A DNA stretch of 64,000 nucleotides from Trebonia kvetii (GTDB lineage Bacteria; Actinomycetota; Actinomycetes; Streptosporangiales; Streptosporangiaceae), in the NCBI RefSeq assembly GCF_007827045.1, contig NZ_RPFW01000003.1:1-64000 (forward strand). The letters are read 5' to 3'. This document shows positions 8,975 to 17,610 of the stretch, in pieces. Position 1 is the stretch's first letter, and every line of letters begins with the position of its first letter. Position numbers and translations under genes: made by a program. Below the pieces are notes generated by a model. The model was not told where the DNA came from, did no database searches, and saw nothing but the letters and a program-made list of their open reading frames with translations.

Positions 8975-10052
8975 CGGATCCGCCGGGATCTTGACTTGTC
9001 CCGAACGCGAGTGACGGGGGCCCTGCGGACCAGCGCCAGCACATCGAAGCGGTCAGCGATCTGGCTATGTGAGTCGGAGATCGGCGGTCGGCTGCTGTGC
9101 GTGGATACCGTGATTGACGGCGGTGGCGAACGCTCCATTCAAGCTGACCGGATGCACGTCGGCGGCAACATCCGGCTGATCCACAAGTTCACGGCGCTTG
9201 GAGAACTGCGTTTTATAGGCGCGCGGGTTGGCGGCTCGCTTGACCTCACGGGCGCAAGGCTTGAATCGCCACTCACCAGACTGGCCCTGGACCTCGGCGA
9301 GGCAGTGGTCGAGGGCAGCATCTTTCTGGTTGACGACACCTCCGGCCGGCGTCCGCTCGTCCAGGGCCTCATCGACATGGGCCGCGCGCGGATCGGTGGG
9401 CAGGTTTTCATTCGCAACGCGTCGCTCGAGGCCGCCGCCGAGATGCCGGTGGACAGCGGATACTCACGGGCTAGGACGGGGGGCACTGCCCTAAGCGCCC
9501 CCCGGCTTTCCGTGGGCGCGGAGCTTGCCCTCGAAGGAGCCTGCCAGGTGAGCGGCGGCATGGATCTATCCATGAGCGAACTGAGCCGCGTATCCATCGG
9601 CACTGGATGCTCCTTGACCGCGCCGGGCCGCACCGCACTGGACCTGACCAACGCCGACCTCCTCTCTGATCTGAGGCTAGACAGTGGCGTGACGGTCCAG
9701 GGCACCACGCGGATCACCGGGGCGCGCATCCACGGGCGGCTCTCTCTAGGAGCCACACTGGAGTGGCCCGATACCAACAGCGAGCTGAGCACGCTCATTG
9801 CCGCAGAAGGCGCGGTGGTCGATGGTGATGTTGACTTGCAAGGCCTGCGTGCCAGCGGCGGTGCCATCCGGTTCCGGAACGCGACGATAGGCGGCATTGT
9901 CCTTGCCAAGGACGCCCAACTGTCTCACTCAGGCGGATACACACTCAACCTGCACCAGGCAACAGTGAAAGGCTCGGTGCGCCTGGGCAACGGTTTCCGT
10001 TCTGACGGCCTCCTCGTCCTCAACCGCTGCCTGATCGAAGGCCGGCTGGAAT
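8975..10052 (+). pseudogene. piece 3 of the split beta-helix gene
   Basis: The largest fragment, about 359 codons of right-handed beta-helix-like repeats, entered from the joined frame at 'RIRRDLDLSRTRVTG'. Read alone, the frame seems to start inside the upstream IS (8891) and to stop at 10054 inside the next IS, but both ends are artefacts of the insertions. Confidence 0.9.
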
Positions 10053-10070
10053 GAGCCGTTTCCAACCTGG

Positions 10071-10829
10071 TTATGCCTCGCGTAGCTGCAGTACGTGAAT
10101 GGCCTTGGCGAGTTTCCCGGCGCGCCAGGGGCAGCAGCGGAGCTTGCGGAGGATCCTCCACGTCTTGAGCTGGGCATTCGCACGCTCGCCGGGCGCGCGG
10201 AGTTTCGCGTGTGCGCGGTTGGCTGCTTTCTGCGGTTCGGGTTTGTTCCGGCCCTTGTACGGGACTTTTGCCCAGGTACTCCCTTGGTAGCCCTTGTCCG
10301 CGAGGGTGACCAGGCCGGCTTTCTCCAGTTCGTCGAGCACGCCCCAGATCCACTCGGCCTTCTTGTCGTGCACCGAGCCGGGCAGCGCCCCGGACACCCA
10401 CAGGATGTCCCCGTCCGGACTGGCGATGACCTGCAGGTTCATCCCGTGCATCTTGTGCTTGCCCGAGTAGAAAGGCCGGTCCGCGGCGAGACGGTCAATT
10501 GCGATAAGCGTGCCGTCGAGGATGACGTAGGCATGACCTGCCCTTTTAGCATCGCGGACTGCCTGCCGGAGTTTCGGCGCCCTGGCCGCGAGGAGCTCCA
10601 CGACCTCGTTCACGTACCGCCAAGCCGTGGTCCTGCCGATCCCGAACCCGGCCGCGAGGTCGGCGAACGTCTCGCCCTTGCGCAGGTAGGCGAGCACGAG
10701 CAGCGCCTGCTGCCCCGGGTTCAGCTTCCGCCACCGCGACCCGAGCGCCTTCAGGTGCCGGCGGACGATCCCGGCCACGAAGTTAAGGGTCTTACGGGAC
10801 AACGGCAGCGCAGCACGGTAGAAAAGCAC
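10071..10829 (-). CDS. IS5-family transposase (HTH_Tnp_4/DDE_Tnp_4 type)
   Basis: A 252-aa single-frame transposase. An N-terminal helix-turn-helix ('ETFADLAAGFGIGRTTAWRY') precedes a DDE nuclease fold: Asp in 'AYVILDGTLIAID', Asp in 'TLADKGYQGS', Glu in 'APGERANAQLKTWR'. 'YSGKHKMHGMNLQVIASPDG' is characteristic of the DDE_Tnp_4 family. The start is GTG at 10829 with AGGGG 6 nt before it; that site lies in one arm of a 13-bp stem, so translation is probably repressed on read-through transcripts. It looks intact. Confidence 0.92.
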   Translation of the reverse strand: MLFYRAALPLSRKTLNFVAGIVRRHLKALGSRWRKLNPGQQALLVLAYLRKGETFADLAAGFGIGRTTAWRYVNEVVELLAARAPKLRQAVRDAKRAGHAYVILDGTLIAIDRLAADRPFYSGKHKMHGMNLQVIASPDGDILWVSGALPGSVHDKKAEWIWGVLDELEKAGLVTLADKGYQGSTWAKVPYKGRNKPEPQKAANRAHAKLRAPGERANAQLKTWRILRKLRCCPWRAGKLAKAIHVLQLREA

Positions 10830-10830
10830 G

Positions 10831-10892
10831 GAAGCCCCTGGTAGTCGAAGTGAAGCAAGTTTTGGTCGACTAGCTCACTTACCGGGGGCTTC
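10831..10892 (-). promoter_or_regulatory. hairpin masking the transposase ribosome binding site
   Basis: Arms GAAGCCCCTGGTA (10831-10843) and TACCGGGGGCTTC (10880-10892) are complementary apart from one position. In the minus-strand transcript the AGGGG site and the bases just before the GTG start lie in the stem. Confidence 0.6.
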
Positions 10893-10970
10893 CTCATGCC
10901 CGGCAGCGACACGCCGCGCCTACGCCAGATCGTGACGAACCCATTACACCCAGGATGGAATCAGCTCAAT

Positions 10971-11628
10971 GTAACGGCGGGCGGTTCGAGGGCACGCCTC
11001 TGCAGCTAACCCCGCAACGAGACCACGCGATTGAGGCCATCTCAGCGACCATTAACGGCGGCATGGATCTGGGCTGGGCATCCATCTCACCTAGCGTGGA
11101 CTTCACCAACGCGTCGACCACGTTCCTGGCCGACTCGCCTGACAACTGGCCGGCCCGCTTCACCATCTCTGGATTCACCTACGACCGCTTCCAGAACACC
11201 GGGCAGCCCAGCGATGCGAAGATCTGGGACGAGGGCGCCCGCTGCCGTTGGCTCAGCCACCAGAGCCCATTCGACCCAGGACCCTACGAGCAAGCCGCCC
11301 GCGTGTTCCGCCAGCACGGCTACTCCAGCCATGCCGAACACATGCTGATCACCCAGCGACGCATAGCCCGCGGAATCATCAGTGGCCGCGGCGCCTTCGC
11401 CCGGCGCGCCCTGGACGCTGTCTACGGCGCGACCGTCGGCTACGGCTACCGTCCAGGACGCGTGCTCTGGCTCCTCGCCATCCTGCTCGTCCTGGTAACC
11501 GCTTCGCTTGAACTGCCGTCAGTCAATTCGGCAATGCGCGCAACGACATCCTCCGGGTCCGTTTACACCACCCAGGGACTTCTGCCGGGCCAAGCCAGCC
11601 CATCCACGAGTGCCCTAACAGTGCCATC
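10971..11628 (+). pseudogene. piece 4 of the split beta-helix gene
   Basis: Continues the frame at 'CNGGRFEGTPLQLTPQ'. It encodes the end of the beta-helix, the helical 'YEQAARVFRQHGYSSHAEH' segment, 'VGYGYRPGRVLWLLAIL' and a membrane helix, then enters the next insertion after 'ALTVP'. Confidence 0.9.
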
Positions 11629-11693
11629 TGAGGTGCCCCGAGCCTTCCGGACAGTCCGTCCATTAGGATGGATTATCTGGAAAGGTTGAAAAC

Positions 11694-11984
11694 TTGCCCC
11701 GACCGAAGAAGAGCTTCTCGCCTGAATTCAAGGATGAAGCCGTGAAGATGGTGATCGAGACGTCGCGCCCGATCGCCAGGGTGGCGAAAGAGCTCGGTAT
11801 CAATGAGGGCACCCTCGGCAACTGGGTTGCCGCCTATCGCCGTGATCATGCCGGCGAGGAGCCGCCGCCGACCTTGACCGAGCGGGCGCGGCTCCGCGAG
11901 CTCGAGCGGGAGAACCGGGAACTCAAGATGGAACTTGAGTTCATGAAAAAAGCCGCAGCATACTTCGCCCGCGACCATCGGTGA
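11694..11984 (+). CDS. IS3-family OrfA (copy 2)
   Basis: Translation identical to the copy-1 OrfA (7278-7568): helix-turn-helix plus coiled coil, TTG start. Its 3' end overlaps the orfB start by 4 bp. Confidence 0.93.
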   Translation: MPRPKKSFSPEFKDEAVKMVIETSRPIARVAKELGINEGTLGNWVAAYRRDHAGEEPPPTLTERARLRELERENRELKMELEFMKKAAAYFARDHR

Positions 11985-13010
11985 CCGAGAAATTCGAGTT
12001 CATCGACGCGGAGTATGCGGCTTACCTGGAATCGGGTAATATGCACGTGCCGTCAGTCGTGAAAATGTGCAGGTGGATGAAGGTATCGCGATCAGGCTTC
12101 TACGAATGGCGGAACGCGCCGGAATCGGCGACGGAGAAAAGGCGCGGGATAATCGCCGTGATCGTGCGGAAGTCATTCGACGATTCTGACGGGACGTACG
12201 GGTACCGGCGGGTCCACGCCGACCTGGCGGCCTGGGGCGTGCCGGCCGGGCCGGAGCTGGTGCGCTCGGTGATGCGCGAGCTGGGCCTGGAGCCGTGCCA
12301 GCCGCGGCCGTGGCGGTTCAGCCTCACCGAGGGCGACGGCCAGGAGCACGCCATCCCCGATCTCGTGAAACGGGACTTCACTGCCAGCGCGCCCGGCCGG
12401 GTAATGGTCGGCGACATCACCTATATTCCGACGTGGCAGGGCTGGCTGTATTTGGCGATTCTGTGGAATGCTCCTTCGTCGCAGTCCACAGAATCCGTGT
12501 TACGTGGGAATCCTCGCAGGTGAGGACGGCCTTCGGCCGACAGTGCCTTCCGCGCTCGGATTCCACGTAACTGATACGGTTATCGACTGCCACACGAAGG
12601 CCGTGATCGGCTGGGCGACGGGCGATAACTACAAGACGCCTCTCATCGAGGAGGCCGTCGAGATGGCCGCCCGCAATTACACGCTCGCTCCTGCCGCTGT
12701 TTTCCACTCCGACCGCGGCAGCAATTACACGTCCGGGCAGTTCGCCATGACGCTGAAGAAATATAACCTGCGGCAGTCCGTCGGCCGCACCGGCATCTGC
12801 TATGACAATGCAATGGCCGAGTCATTCTTCGCCGCGCTGAAGAACGAGCGCGTCCACCGCACCCAGTACCCGACACGGGAACAAGCCAGGCGAGACGTTG
12901 TGAGGTACATCGAATTCTGGTACAATTCGAAGCGCCGGCACTCCGGGCTACAGTACCGGACCCCGCAGCAGGTCCACGATGAATACCTGGAACGGCAGTC
13001 CGCAGCGTGA
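11981..13010 (+). pseudogene. IS3-family OrfB transposase, broken by 118-bp insert (copy 2)
   Basis: Same structure as copy 1: the first part ends in a TGA at 12521-12523 inside the insert, and the second part resumes at 'TVIDCHTKAV'. The only protein difference from copy 1 is Glu instead of Ala in 'ESAT(E/A)KRRG', one base change. All three DDE residues remain in the DNA but in two frames. Confidence 0.88.
12458..12575 (+). repeat. 118-bp double-hairpin insert (copy 2)
   Basis: Lies precisely between the codons for 'GWLYLA' and 'TVIDCH'. The first hairpin has arms at 12458-12467 and 12485-12494. The second has arms at 12499-12513 and 12558-12571, with an inner CGGCC/GGCCG hairpin near 12528-12540. 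Total length is 118 bp; no clear target duplication longer than a base or two is visible. Confidence 0.8.
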
Positions 13011-13055
13011 ATTAGTCATTAATCCGCTGTCCGGAAAGCTCGGAGCAGATCAATC

Positions 13056-13308
13056 CCAGAGCAAGGGAGCACGACAGCTAGATCCCTGCGGCGACGGCCA
13101 GGTCCGCTGCTTCAGCCCAGCCTTGTACGCCGTCGACACCGTCATCCCCCTTATATCCTTGGATCAGCGCTCCACGTGGTATCCCGACCCCAATGTCAGC
13201 AACGGAACATTGATTCAATGGTGGCTCAACATCGCAGCGATGCTGGGCTGGCTCCTGTCCTCAATCTTTGCTCTCTCCTTCGCGCGCCTAGCCCGTAGCA
13301 CCCAGTAA
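13056..13308 (+). pseudogene. piece 5 (3' end) of the split beta-helix gene
   Basis: Encodes the conserved end of the family: 'ALYAVDTVIPLISLDQRSTW', then a final membrane helix 'WWLNIAAMLGWLLSSIFAL' and the stop. Read alone it appears to start inside the upstream IS at 12979. Confidence 0.9.
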
Positions 13309-13624
13309 TCGTGAGAGCATCTCAGCTGCAGGAGTTCGCACCACCTCTTAGCGTCGCAACCTGGACGCCGATCCTCCAGCTGGATCGGCGCCCTGGCGGT
13401 CTCCCTGAAGCGGGCCATCAGGTATCACGAATCGGACGGGGCGGCGCAGCGCGACGTTCTGGATGCCGCGGCCGGGTACCTGTCCGTCACCGCCGCCCGG
13501 CTGCCTGAGAGCCCCGGTCCTGGCAGACCAGTGAAGCAGCCAGCTGGCCGGGTACCGGCCCGCCGCGTTCCGGCCTTACCGCGGCCGGCCGCTCCCCGGC
13601 GAGCCGCGCGTGAACCCGCCTGTC
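13309..13624. other. intergenic region with possible coding relic
   Basis: One plus-strand frame from about 13350 to 13530 reads like protein ('AVSLKRAIRYHESDGAAQRD') with GC-rich third positions, but it has no start or family I recognise. It is probably a remnant lying between the split gene and the convergent ABC-3C operon. Confidence 0.3.
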
Positions 13625-15364
13625 CTAGAAGCGGAAACCGAACAGGCCGCCGTCTTCGGAGGCGTCGGTAAGGCGCGGTTCCATGACGTACGGGGCGGGG
13701 TCGAAGCCGCGGCTCTCGGCCTTGGCGAGGTCGTCGGAGTTGAAGGTGGCGATGTACTGCATGCCCTCTGCCGCGCAGGTCTCGGCAGCGACGGCAAGGG
13801 CGCGGGCGAGCTGCCGGTCGTCGACCCCGTCGAAGAGGTGGCTGTCGTGGACGAGGAAGTCGGGGCCGCGGCCGTCCTGGTGGGCGATGACCGCGGTGGT
13901 GAGGTCGAAGCAGAAGATAGACATGTGCCCGATGCCGTGGCTGGCGTCGGTCTCGATGCGCGGCGTGATCTTCAGGCTCGTCGGGGCGGGGTCGATCACG
14001 AGGTAGCCCTTGCGGCCGGTGCCGTACAGGCGCTGCGCGTAGTCGTCGAATAGCAGCATCGCCCTTCGCACGCGCGCCCCTCGCTCTTCCAGGTCGGTGC
14101 GGATCTCCTGCTGGAGCCCGGCCCGCTCCGCCCGGATCTGCTGGGCGCTGGCTTCCAGCGCCCGGGCGGCATCCAGGCGGTTGCGCAGGGCCTCCAGCCC
14201 GGCTTCCTCGCGGGCCAGTGCCTGCTGCATCATGGTGAGCGCTTCCAGGGCGCCGCCCTCGCTGAGCTGGCGGAGGACCGCGGCCTGCTCGGTGCCGAGT
14301 TCCGCGCGCTGCCTGGCCCGGTCGGCGAGGCGCCGGCGCCTGGTCTCGATTTCCTCGGTCAGGTATACACGGCGGTTGCGGACGACGGCCTCGTGGAACG
14401 CGCGGACCTCGTCGAAGCGGCGGCGGACCTGGTCGCCGAGGAGGACGCCGAGGTCGCTGTAGACCGGTTCCAGGTACCTGACCTCGGTGTCGGCGGTCTC
14501 CTGGACGGCCCGCTCGAGCTGCTCGAGGTTCCGCTGGTCGATGACGTCGTCGTTGCCGAGCTGCCGGATCCGCCGGTCCAGGTCGTCGGCGCGGTCCTTG
14601 AGAGCCTCGTACTGCGGCACGACCCTGAACTCGCCGACCTGCGCCCGCAGGTCAGCCGTCCTGGATTCCGCGACCGTGACCTGCGCGCGCAGGTCAGCGG
14701 TGGTGCCGACGATCCTTCCCCAGATGGGGTCGTTCACGGCCCTGCGGAGCTGCTTGCGGGCGGCCTCCCTGGCTGCGAGGTCGCGATAGCGTCCCGCGAG
14801 CTGCCAGTCGAGCCCCAGCAGGTAGGCGAGGTTCGTGGTCGCGTCGGCCTCGGGCTGCCGGCTGAAGCTGCGCTGCGGCTCGTTGAACGCGTGCGAGGTG
14901 ACCCGGCGGATCGTGAAGGACAGCAGCGCGCGGCCGCTCACCCCCGGGTGGTCGCCATGCAGGCCGTACAGGGCCGACTCGATGAGCCGGTTCCACTCCG
15001 CGACCGGCGCGCTTCCCCGGGCCTGGCGGAACATGACGCCAGGGGACTCGGTGATGTCCGGCTCGAGGCCGACCACGCCCGCGCGCGCCCCGGACCGGGA
15101 GACCCGCACCCCGGCGGGCTGGCCGGGCCAGTCCAGGTCCAGGCTGAACGTCACAGGCCGGAGCTGCCGTTGCATGACGACCATGCCGTCGGCCTGCGCG
15201 CCGAGCAGGAAGTGGAGCAGCTCGATCACGCTCGTCTTGCCCGCGCCGTTGCGGCTGTCGGTGGTCGCGGACCTCGCCGTGGTGTCGGATACCAGGATGT
15301 TCAGGCCCGGGCGGAACTCCAGCGTCTTGAACCGGGGATTGTCAGCGCTGAGGCGGCGCAGCAT
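13625..15364 (-). CDS. ABC-3C system ATPase (DUF2326-like)
   Basis: A 579-aa SMC/Rad50-like ATPase. Walker A is at residues 39-46 (NGAGKTSV). A long, charged coiled coil runs over about residues 190-420. Near the C-terminus 'DFLVHDSHLFDGVD' (about 503-515) is the Walker B/D-loop region typical of DUF2326 proteins. Such ATPases are the motor of the ABC-three-component systems described in genome surveys of conflict genes, acting with a small middle component and an effector. Here it is the last gene of a minus-strand operon; its start overlaps the middle gene by 23 bp. The family role in antiphage or anti-plasmid conflict is predicted from comparative genomics; activity here is inference. Confidence 0.85.
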   Translation of the reverse strand: MLRRLSADNPRFKTLEFRPGLNILVSDTTARSATTDSRNGAGKTSVIELLHFLLGAQADGMVVMQRQLRPVTFSLDLDWPGQPAGVRVSRSGARAGVVGLEPDITESPGVMFRQARGSAPVAEWNRLIESALYGLHGDHPGVSGRALLSFTIRRVTSHAFNEPQRSFSRQPEADATTNLAYLLGLDWQLAGRYRDLAAREAARKQLRRAVNDPIWGRIVGTTADLRAQVTVAESRTADLRAQVGEFRVVPQYEALKDRADDLDRRIRQLGNDDVIDQRNLEQLERAVQETADTEVRYLEPVYSDLGVLLGDQVRRRFDEVRAFHEAVVRNRRVYLTEEIETRRRRLADRARQRAELGTEQAAVLRQLSEGGALEALTMMQQALAREEAGLEALRNRLDAARALEASAQQIRAERAGLQQEIRTDLEERGARVRRAMLLFDDYAQRLYGTGRKGYLVIDPAPTSLKITPRIETDASHGIGHMSIFCFDLTTAVIAHQDGRGPDFLVHDSHLFDGVDDRQLARALAVAAETCAAEGMQYIATFNSDDLAKAESRGFDPAPYVMEPRLTDASEDGGLFGFRF

Positions 15365-15611
15365 CGCCCGGCCTCCTCACCGTCAGCAGGTCGTCCCGCA
15401 GGTCGACGGCGCCTACCGCGTGCAGGACGTCCAGGGCCAGCACGAACCAGCCGAACGGCACCGGCGCCTGGTAGCCCTGGCCTGCCCGCCAGTCGCACAG
15501 CTTCCGCCACGCCTGGCTGACGGTCGCGGGCTGGTCGAGCTGCTGGACGATCTGCGCCCCCACAGACAGCAGCGCCCGGTCCGGCGTTATCCCCTTCGTC
15601 GGCGTGATCAA
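15342..15611 (-). CDS. ABC-3C middle component-like small protein
   Basis: An 89-aa protein between the effector and the ATPase, overlapping both (ATGA at 15608-15611 and 23 bp at 15342-15364). It has a compact helical 'LLSVGAQIVQQLDQP' and 'FGWFVLALDVLHAVGAVDLR' pattern, like the small winged-helix-type middle components of ABC-3C operons. Identification rests mainly on size, position and this pattern. It probably bridges the ATPase and effector. Confidence 0.7.
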   Translation of the reverse strand: MITPTKGITPDRALLSVGAQIVQQLDQPATVSQAWRKLCDWRAGQGYQAPVPFGWFVLALDVLHAVGAVDLRDDLLTVRRPGDAAPPQR

Positions 15612-16555
15612 CTTCCCGTTCCCCCGTCGGGCTCCGGCACCCAGCCGTCAGGTGCCGGCTCGAAGATATGACAGCGCTCGAAGAAGAACGTGACGACGGC
15701 CCAGGCTGCCACGTGCTGCCGCAATCCTGGGCGGCGGTTTCCCAGCACGTAGGACACCAGGTCCTCCATTACCTGGTCCGCGTCATCGCCCCGCTCTGCC
15801 CTCGACTGGCGGTAGTGATAGGCGAATCCTGCGGCCATCTCGTCTTCCAACATCGGGTCATTCATCCCCTGGATGTACTCGCCGACAAGCGGCGAATCAC
15901 GCATTCCCCTGGTAAGTTCCTCCCGGTATTCCGGAGATATTTTATTGTACTTCATCTTGCGTGTATCCGGGATGTAGACATGGTAATTGCCAGGAATTTC
16001 CCTCCTGGCGGCAATAAGGTGCTCAAGGAGCGGCTCAAGGTCCGCAAGGCCAATTCCGTAAACGAGTTCCTCGACCTTTATCCGGCCGAACAGGTCCTCG
16101 CAATGTCCTATATCGAGGTGCATGATCTCGTTCCACAGCTTCCTCGTCCCCATAGAAGCAAAGGAGAGGCGAGGCAGGGCGGCCTGTGCTTCGGAGAGCA
16201 TCATGGAGATGTCCGGGTGAGTTCCCCAACGGTCATTGCTGACGAATACGAAGGTGTCGAACTCTCCTCCGCGCTGCCTAGTCGCCGATTCCAGGTCCGA
16301 CTCGAACTTCTTCCTGATGGCCTTCATGTCGATCGCCAGGGGCGAGTAACAGGCGTAGAGTTCCCGAGCGTTCACCCTTAATCCGTCGGCGCCCCTGTCC
16401 CCGATGTTCCCGTACGCCCTTATATCGATGTAATCATCGAAGCGGCGGCTCATGACATCATGAAAGAAGTCCTCGAACTCCTCTCCGCGGCACTCATCCA
16501 TTTTCTTGTGGAACTCAATCTTGACAAGAACCCTCTGCTCGTAGAGCATCTGCAC
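15608..16555 (-). CDS. ABC-3C effector with restriction-endonuclease-like N-terminus
   Basis: A 315-aa first gene of the operon. The N-terminal third resembles a restriction-endonuclease-like domain: 'GEEFEDFFHDVM' (about 24-35), then 'GDRGADG' (52-58) and 'YACYSP' (67-72). These correspond to the GD..NDG and YQ.YAP signatures of ABC-3C effectors; the usual Gln seems to be Ala here, so catalysis is uncertain. The C-terminal part ('LEDEMAAGFAYHYRQSR') looks like the domain that couples effector to ATPase. The start is GTG at 16555 with GAGG 5 nt upstream, or the ATG two codons on. It is predicted to cut or bind nucleic acid when the ATPase senses foreign DNA. Confidence 0.72.
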   Translation of the reverse strand: MQMLYEQRVLVKIEFHKKMDECRGEEFEDFFHDVMSRRFDDYIDIRAYGNIGDRGADGLRVNARELYACYSPLAIDMKAIRKKFESDLESATRQRGGEFDTFVFVSNDRWGTHPDISMMLSEAQAALPRLSFASMGTRKLWNEIMHLDIGHCEDLFGRIKVEELVYGIGLADLEPLLEHLIAARREIPGNYHVYIPDTRKMKYNKISPEYREELTRGMRDSPLVGEYIQGMNDPMLEDEMAAGFAYHYRQSRAERGDDADQVMEDLVSYVLGNRRPGLRQHVAAWAVVTFFFERCHIFEPAPDGWVPEPDGGTGS

Positions 16556-17610
16556 CCCGGCCTCATGGAGAATCGAAATTCAAGCGTTCATCATAACCTG
16601 GAAATATGCCGGCGAGAAGGGCTGGTCCCGGAATTGCACGGGCAGTTTCTCCTGGGCTCGCCTGCGTGGCTGCCGCGGGCGCAAGGGGGCGCTAGGCACA
16701 CCGCGCGGTCGGCTCCAGGCGGCGGCCGACGCCCTCGAGCGCGGACACGGGCCTGGCGGGCGGTCAGGTGACCGAGGTAGCGGCGAGCAACGCTCAGAGC
16801 GCGGCCGCGTCTTCGTGTGCTGCCGCTCTGCGCTTGCCGCCGTCCTCCCATGCCGCTCTGGAGTCATGACTCAAGCGACGGTTGCCGGTCCTGCGGGATC
16901 TTCGCCCTCACCAGCTGGCTGAAGGCGGCCTGTCCGATAGCAGCGCGCTCGCGCTTGATTCCGCAGGTGACCGGGATCCCAGTTCCCGGTCACCTGATGC
17001 CGCAGCAGCGCGGCATCCAGCAGCACTGTCGCTGCGTCGATGCTCCGACCAGCCTCGGCGAGCAGCAGGCCAAGCTATGTCGGCAGCGTGGCTGCTAACA
17101 GACCTCAGCCTTATCAAACCGCCCCCGCTCTAGGGTGACCACGCCGAACTGACGGTAGGTGACGGCCTGGCTTCTTGCGTCGCCGACCGCTTCAACGTCT
17201 ACCAAAAGTCACTACAGACGTGTCACGTGGTCAATACGAGGCCAAGTCATCAACGGAAGAGGTGGCAAGCAAGTCGTTTGTGCAGGTAGGGCAGTACGAA
17301 GACGTGTAGCGGACGACCGGACTCATGATCTGCCGGCCGCGGAGACGGTGCAGATGTCAGGCAGATGGTGAGATGGAATGGCGCTGAAGCCTAACGCATG
17401 CTGACGACCGCTACCGAAGCGCTGTGCCCGACGCACTAACCGTAGGGCTACATCTTTAATACCGGGTGGAGCAGGAACCTTCTCATCTGGGAGCCAAACG
17501 GGGAGCCAACGAAGGCAGACACTCAGCGACGTAGGGCGATGGCGCGCGACGATTGTCGCAGCTGAACGGCATGCCGAGCCATAAGCAGCGACCCCCAGCG
17601 ATCAGTCGCA
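16556..17610. other. gene-poor DNA next to attachment-site relic
   Basis: No gene I can support, although an integrase would be expected near the tRNA half at 17611. It contains a perfect 13-bp hairpin at 16964-16996. Near 17490-17510 two GGGAGCCAA-type repeats occur, a motif I associate with the DNA beside actinomycete integrase genes. The integrase is probably deleted. Confidence 0.4.
16964..16996. repeat. perfect 13-bp inverted repeat
   Basis: CAGGTGACCGGGA (16964-16976) and TCCCGGTCACCTG (16984-16996) with a 7-nt loop. No T-tract follows on either side, so a protein-binding site or structured element is as likely as a terminator. Confidence 0.5.

Larger units (their letters stand above)
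10053..10967 (-). mobile_element. IS5-family element, ISL2-like (915 bp)
   Basis: A complete element flanked by AAT direct repeats (10050-10052 and 10968-10970), which fits the ANT target of the ISL2 group of IS5. The imperfect ends both read GAGC-G-TTCCA-CCTGG. One minus-strand transposase gene fills it. A long inverted repeat covers the transposase ribosome binding site (10831-10892). Confidence 0.9.
11629..13052 (+). mobile_element. IS3-family element, copy 2 (1424 bp)
   Basis: Inverted second copy of the 6210-7633 element with the same ends. It is flanked by ATC direct repeats (11626-11628 and 13053-13055). Each copy keeps a matching target duplication, so no inversion by recombination between them has occurred. 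Confidence 0.95.
5944..13308 (+). pseudogene. beta-helix membrane protein gene split by four IS elements
   Basis: One gene in five pieces: 5944-6209, 7637-7703, 8975-10052, 10971-11628 and 13056-13308. Joining them, with one copy of each 3-bp target duplication (GGG, GTC, AAT, ATC), gives a continuous 773-codon frame plus stop with no internal stop. The product has a short N-terminal domain, then long pentapeptide-like beta-helix repeats ('DLDLSRTRVTGAL', 'GSLDLTGARL'). A helical segment follows ('PFDPGPYEQAARVFRQHGY' and 'VGYGYRP'), with a membrane helix after it. A closing domain with a last membrane helix ends in 'FARLARSTQ'. This architecture matches actinobacterial proteins annotated as membrane-associated oxidoreductases; the biochemical role is not established. 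GGGAG at 5935-5939 fits the ATG at 5944 better than the one at 5941. Since only insertions break it, inactivation seems recent. Confidence 0.93.

Noticed and set aside
12458..12575. Integron attC site
   Set aside because: The arms do not fit the GTTRRRY/RYYYAAC core sites and no integron integrase is present.
12458..12575. Normal programmed frameshift of an IS3 element
   Set aside because: The break lies in the middle of OrfB, inserts 118 bp not found in the family pattern and includes a stop; the usual frameshift lies at the orfA/orfB junction.
6210..13052. Composite transposon bounded by the two inverted IS3 copies
   Set aside because: Each copy has its own matching target duplication and the DNA between them is the host gene plus other insertions, so they arrived separately.
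14393..15520. Plus-strand 375-aa frame
   Set aside because: Antisense shadow of the ABC-3C ATPase gene.
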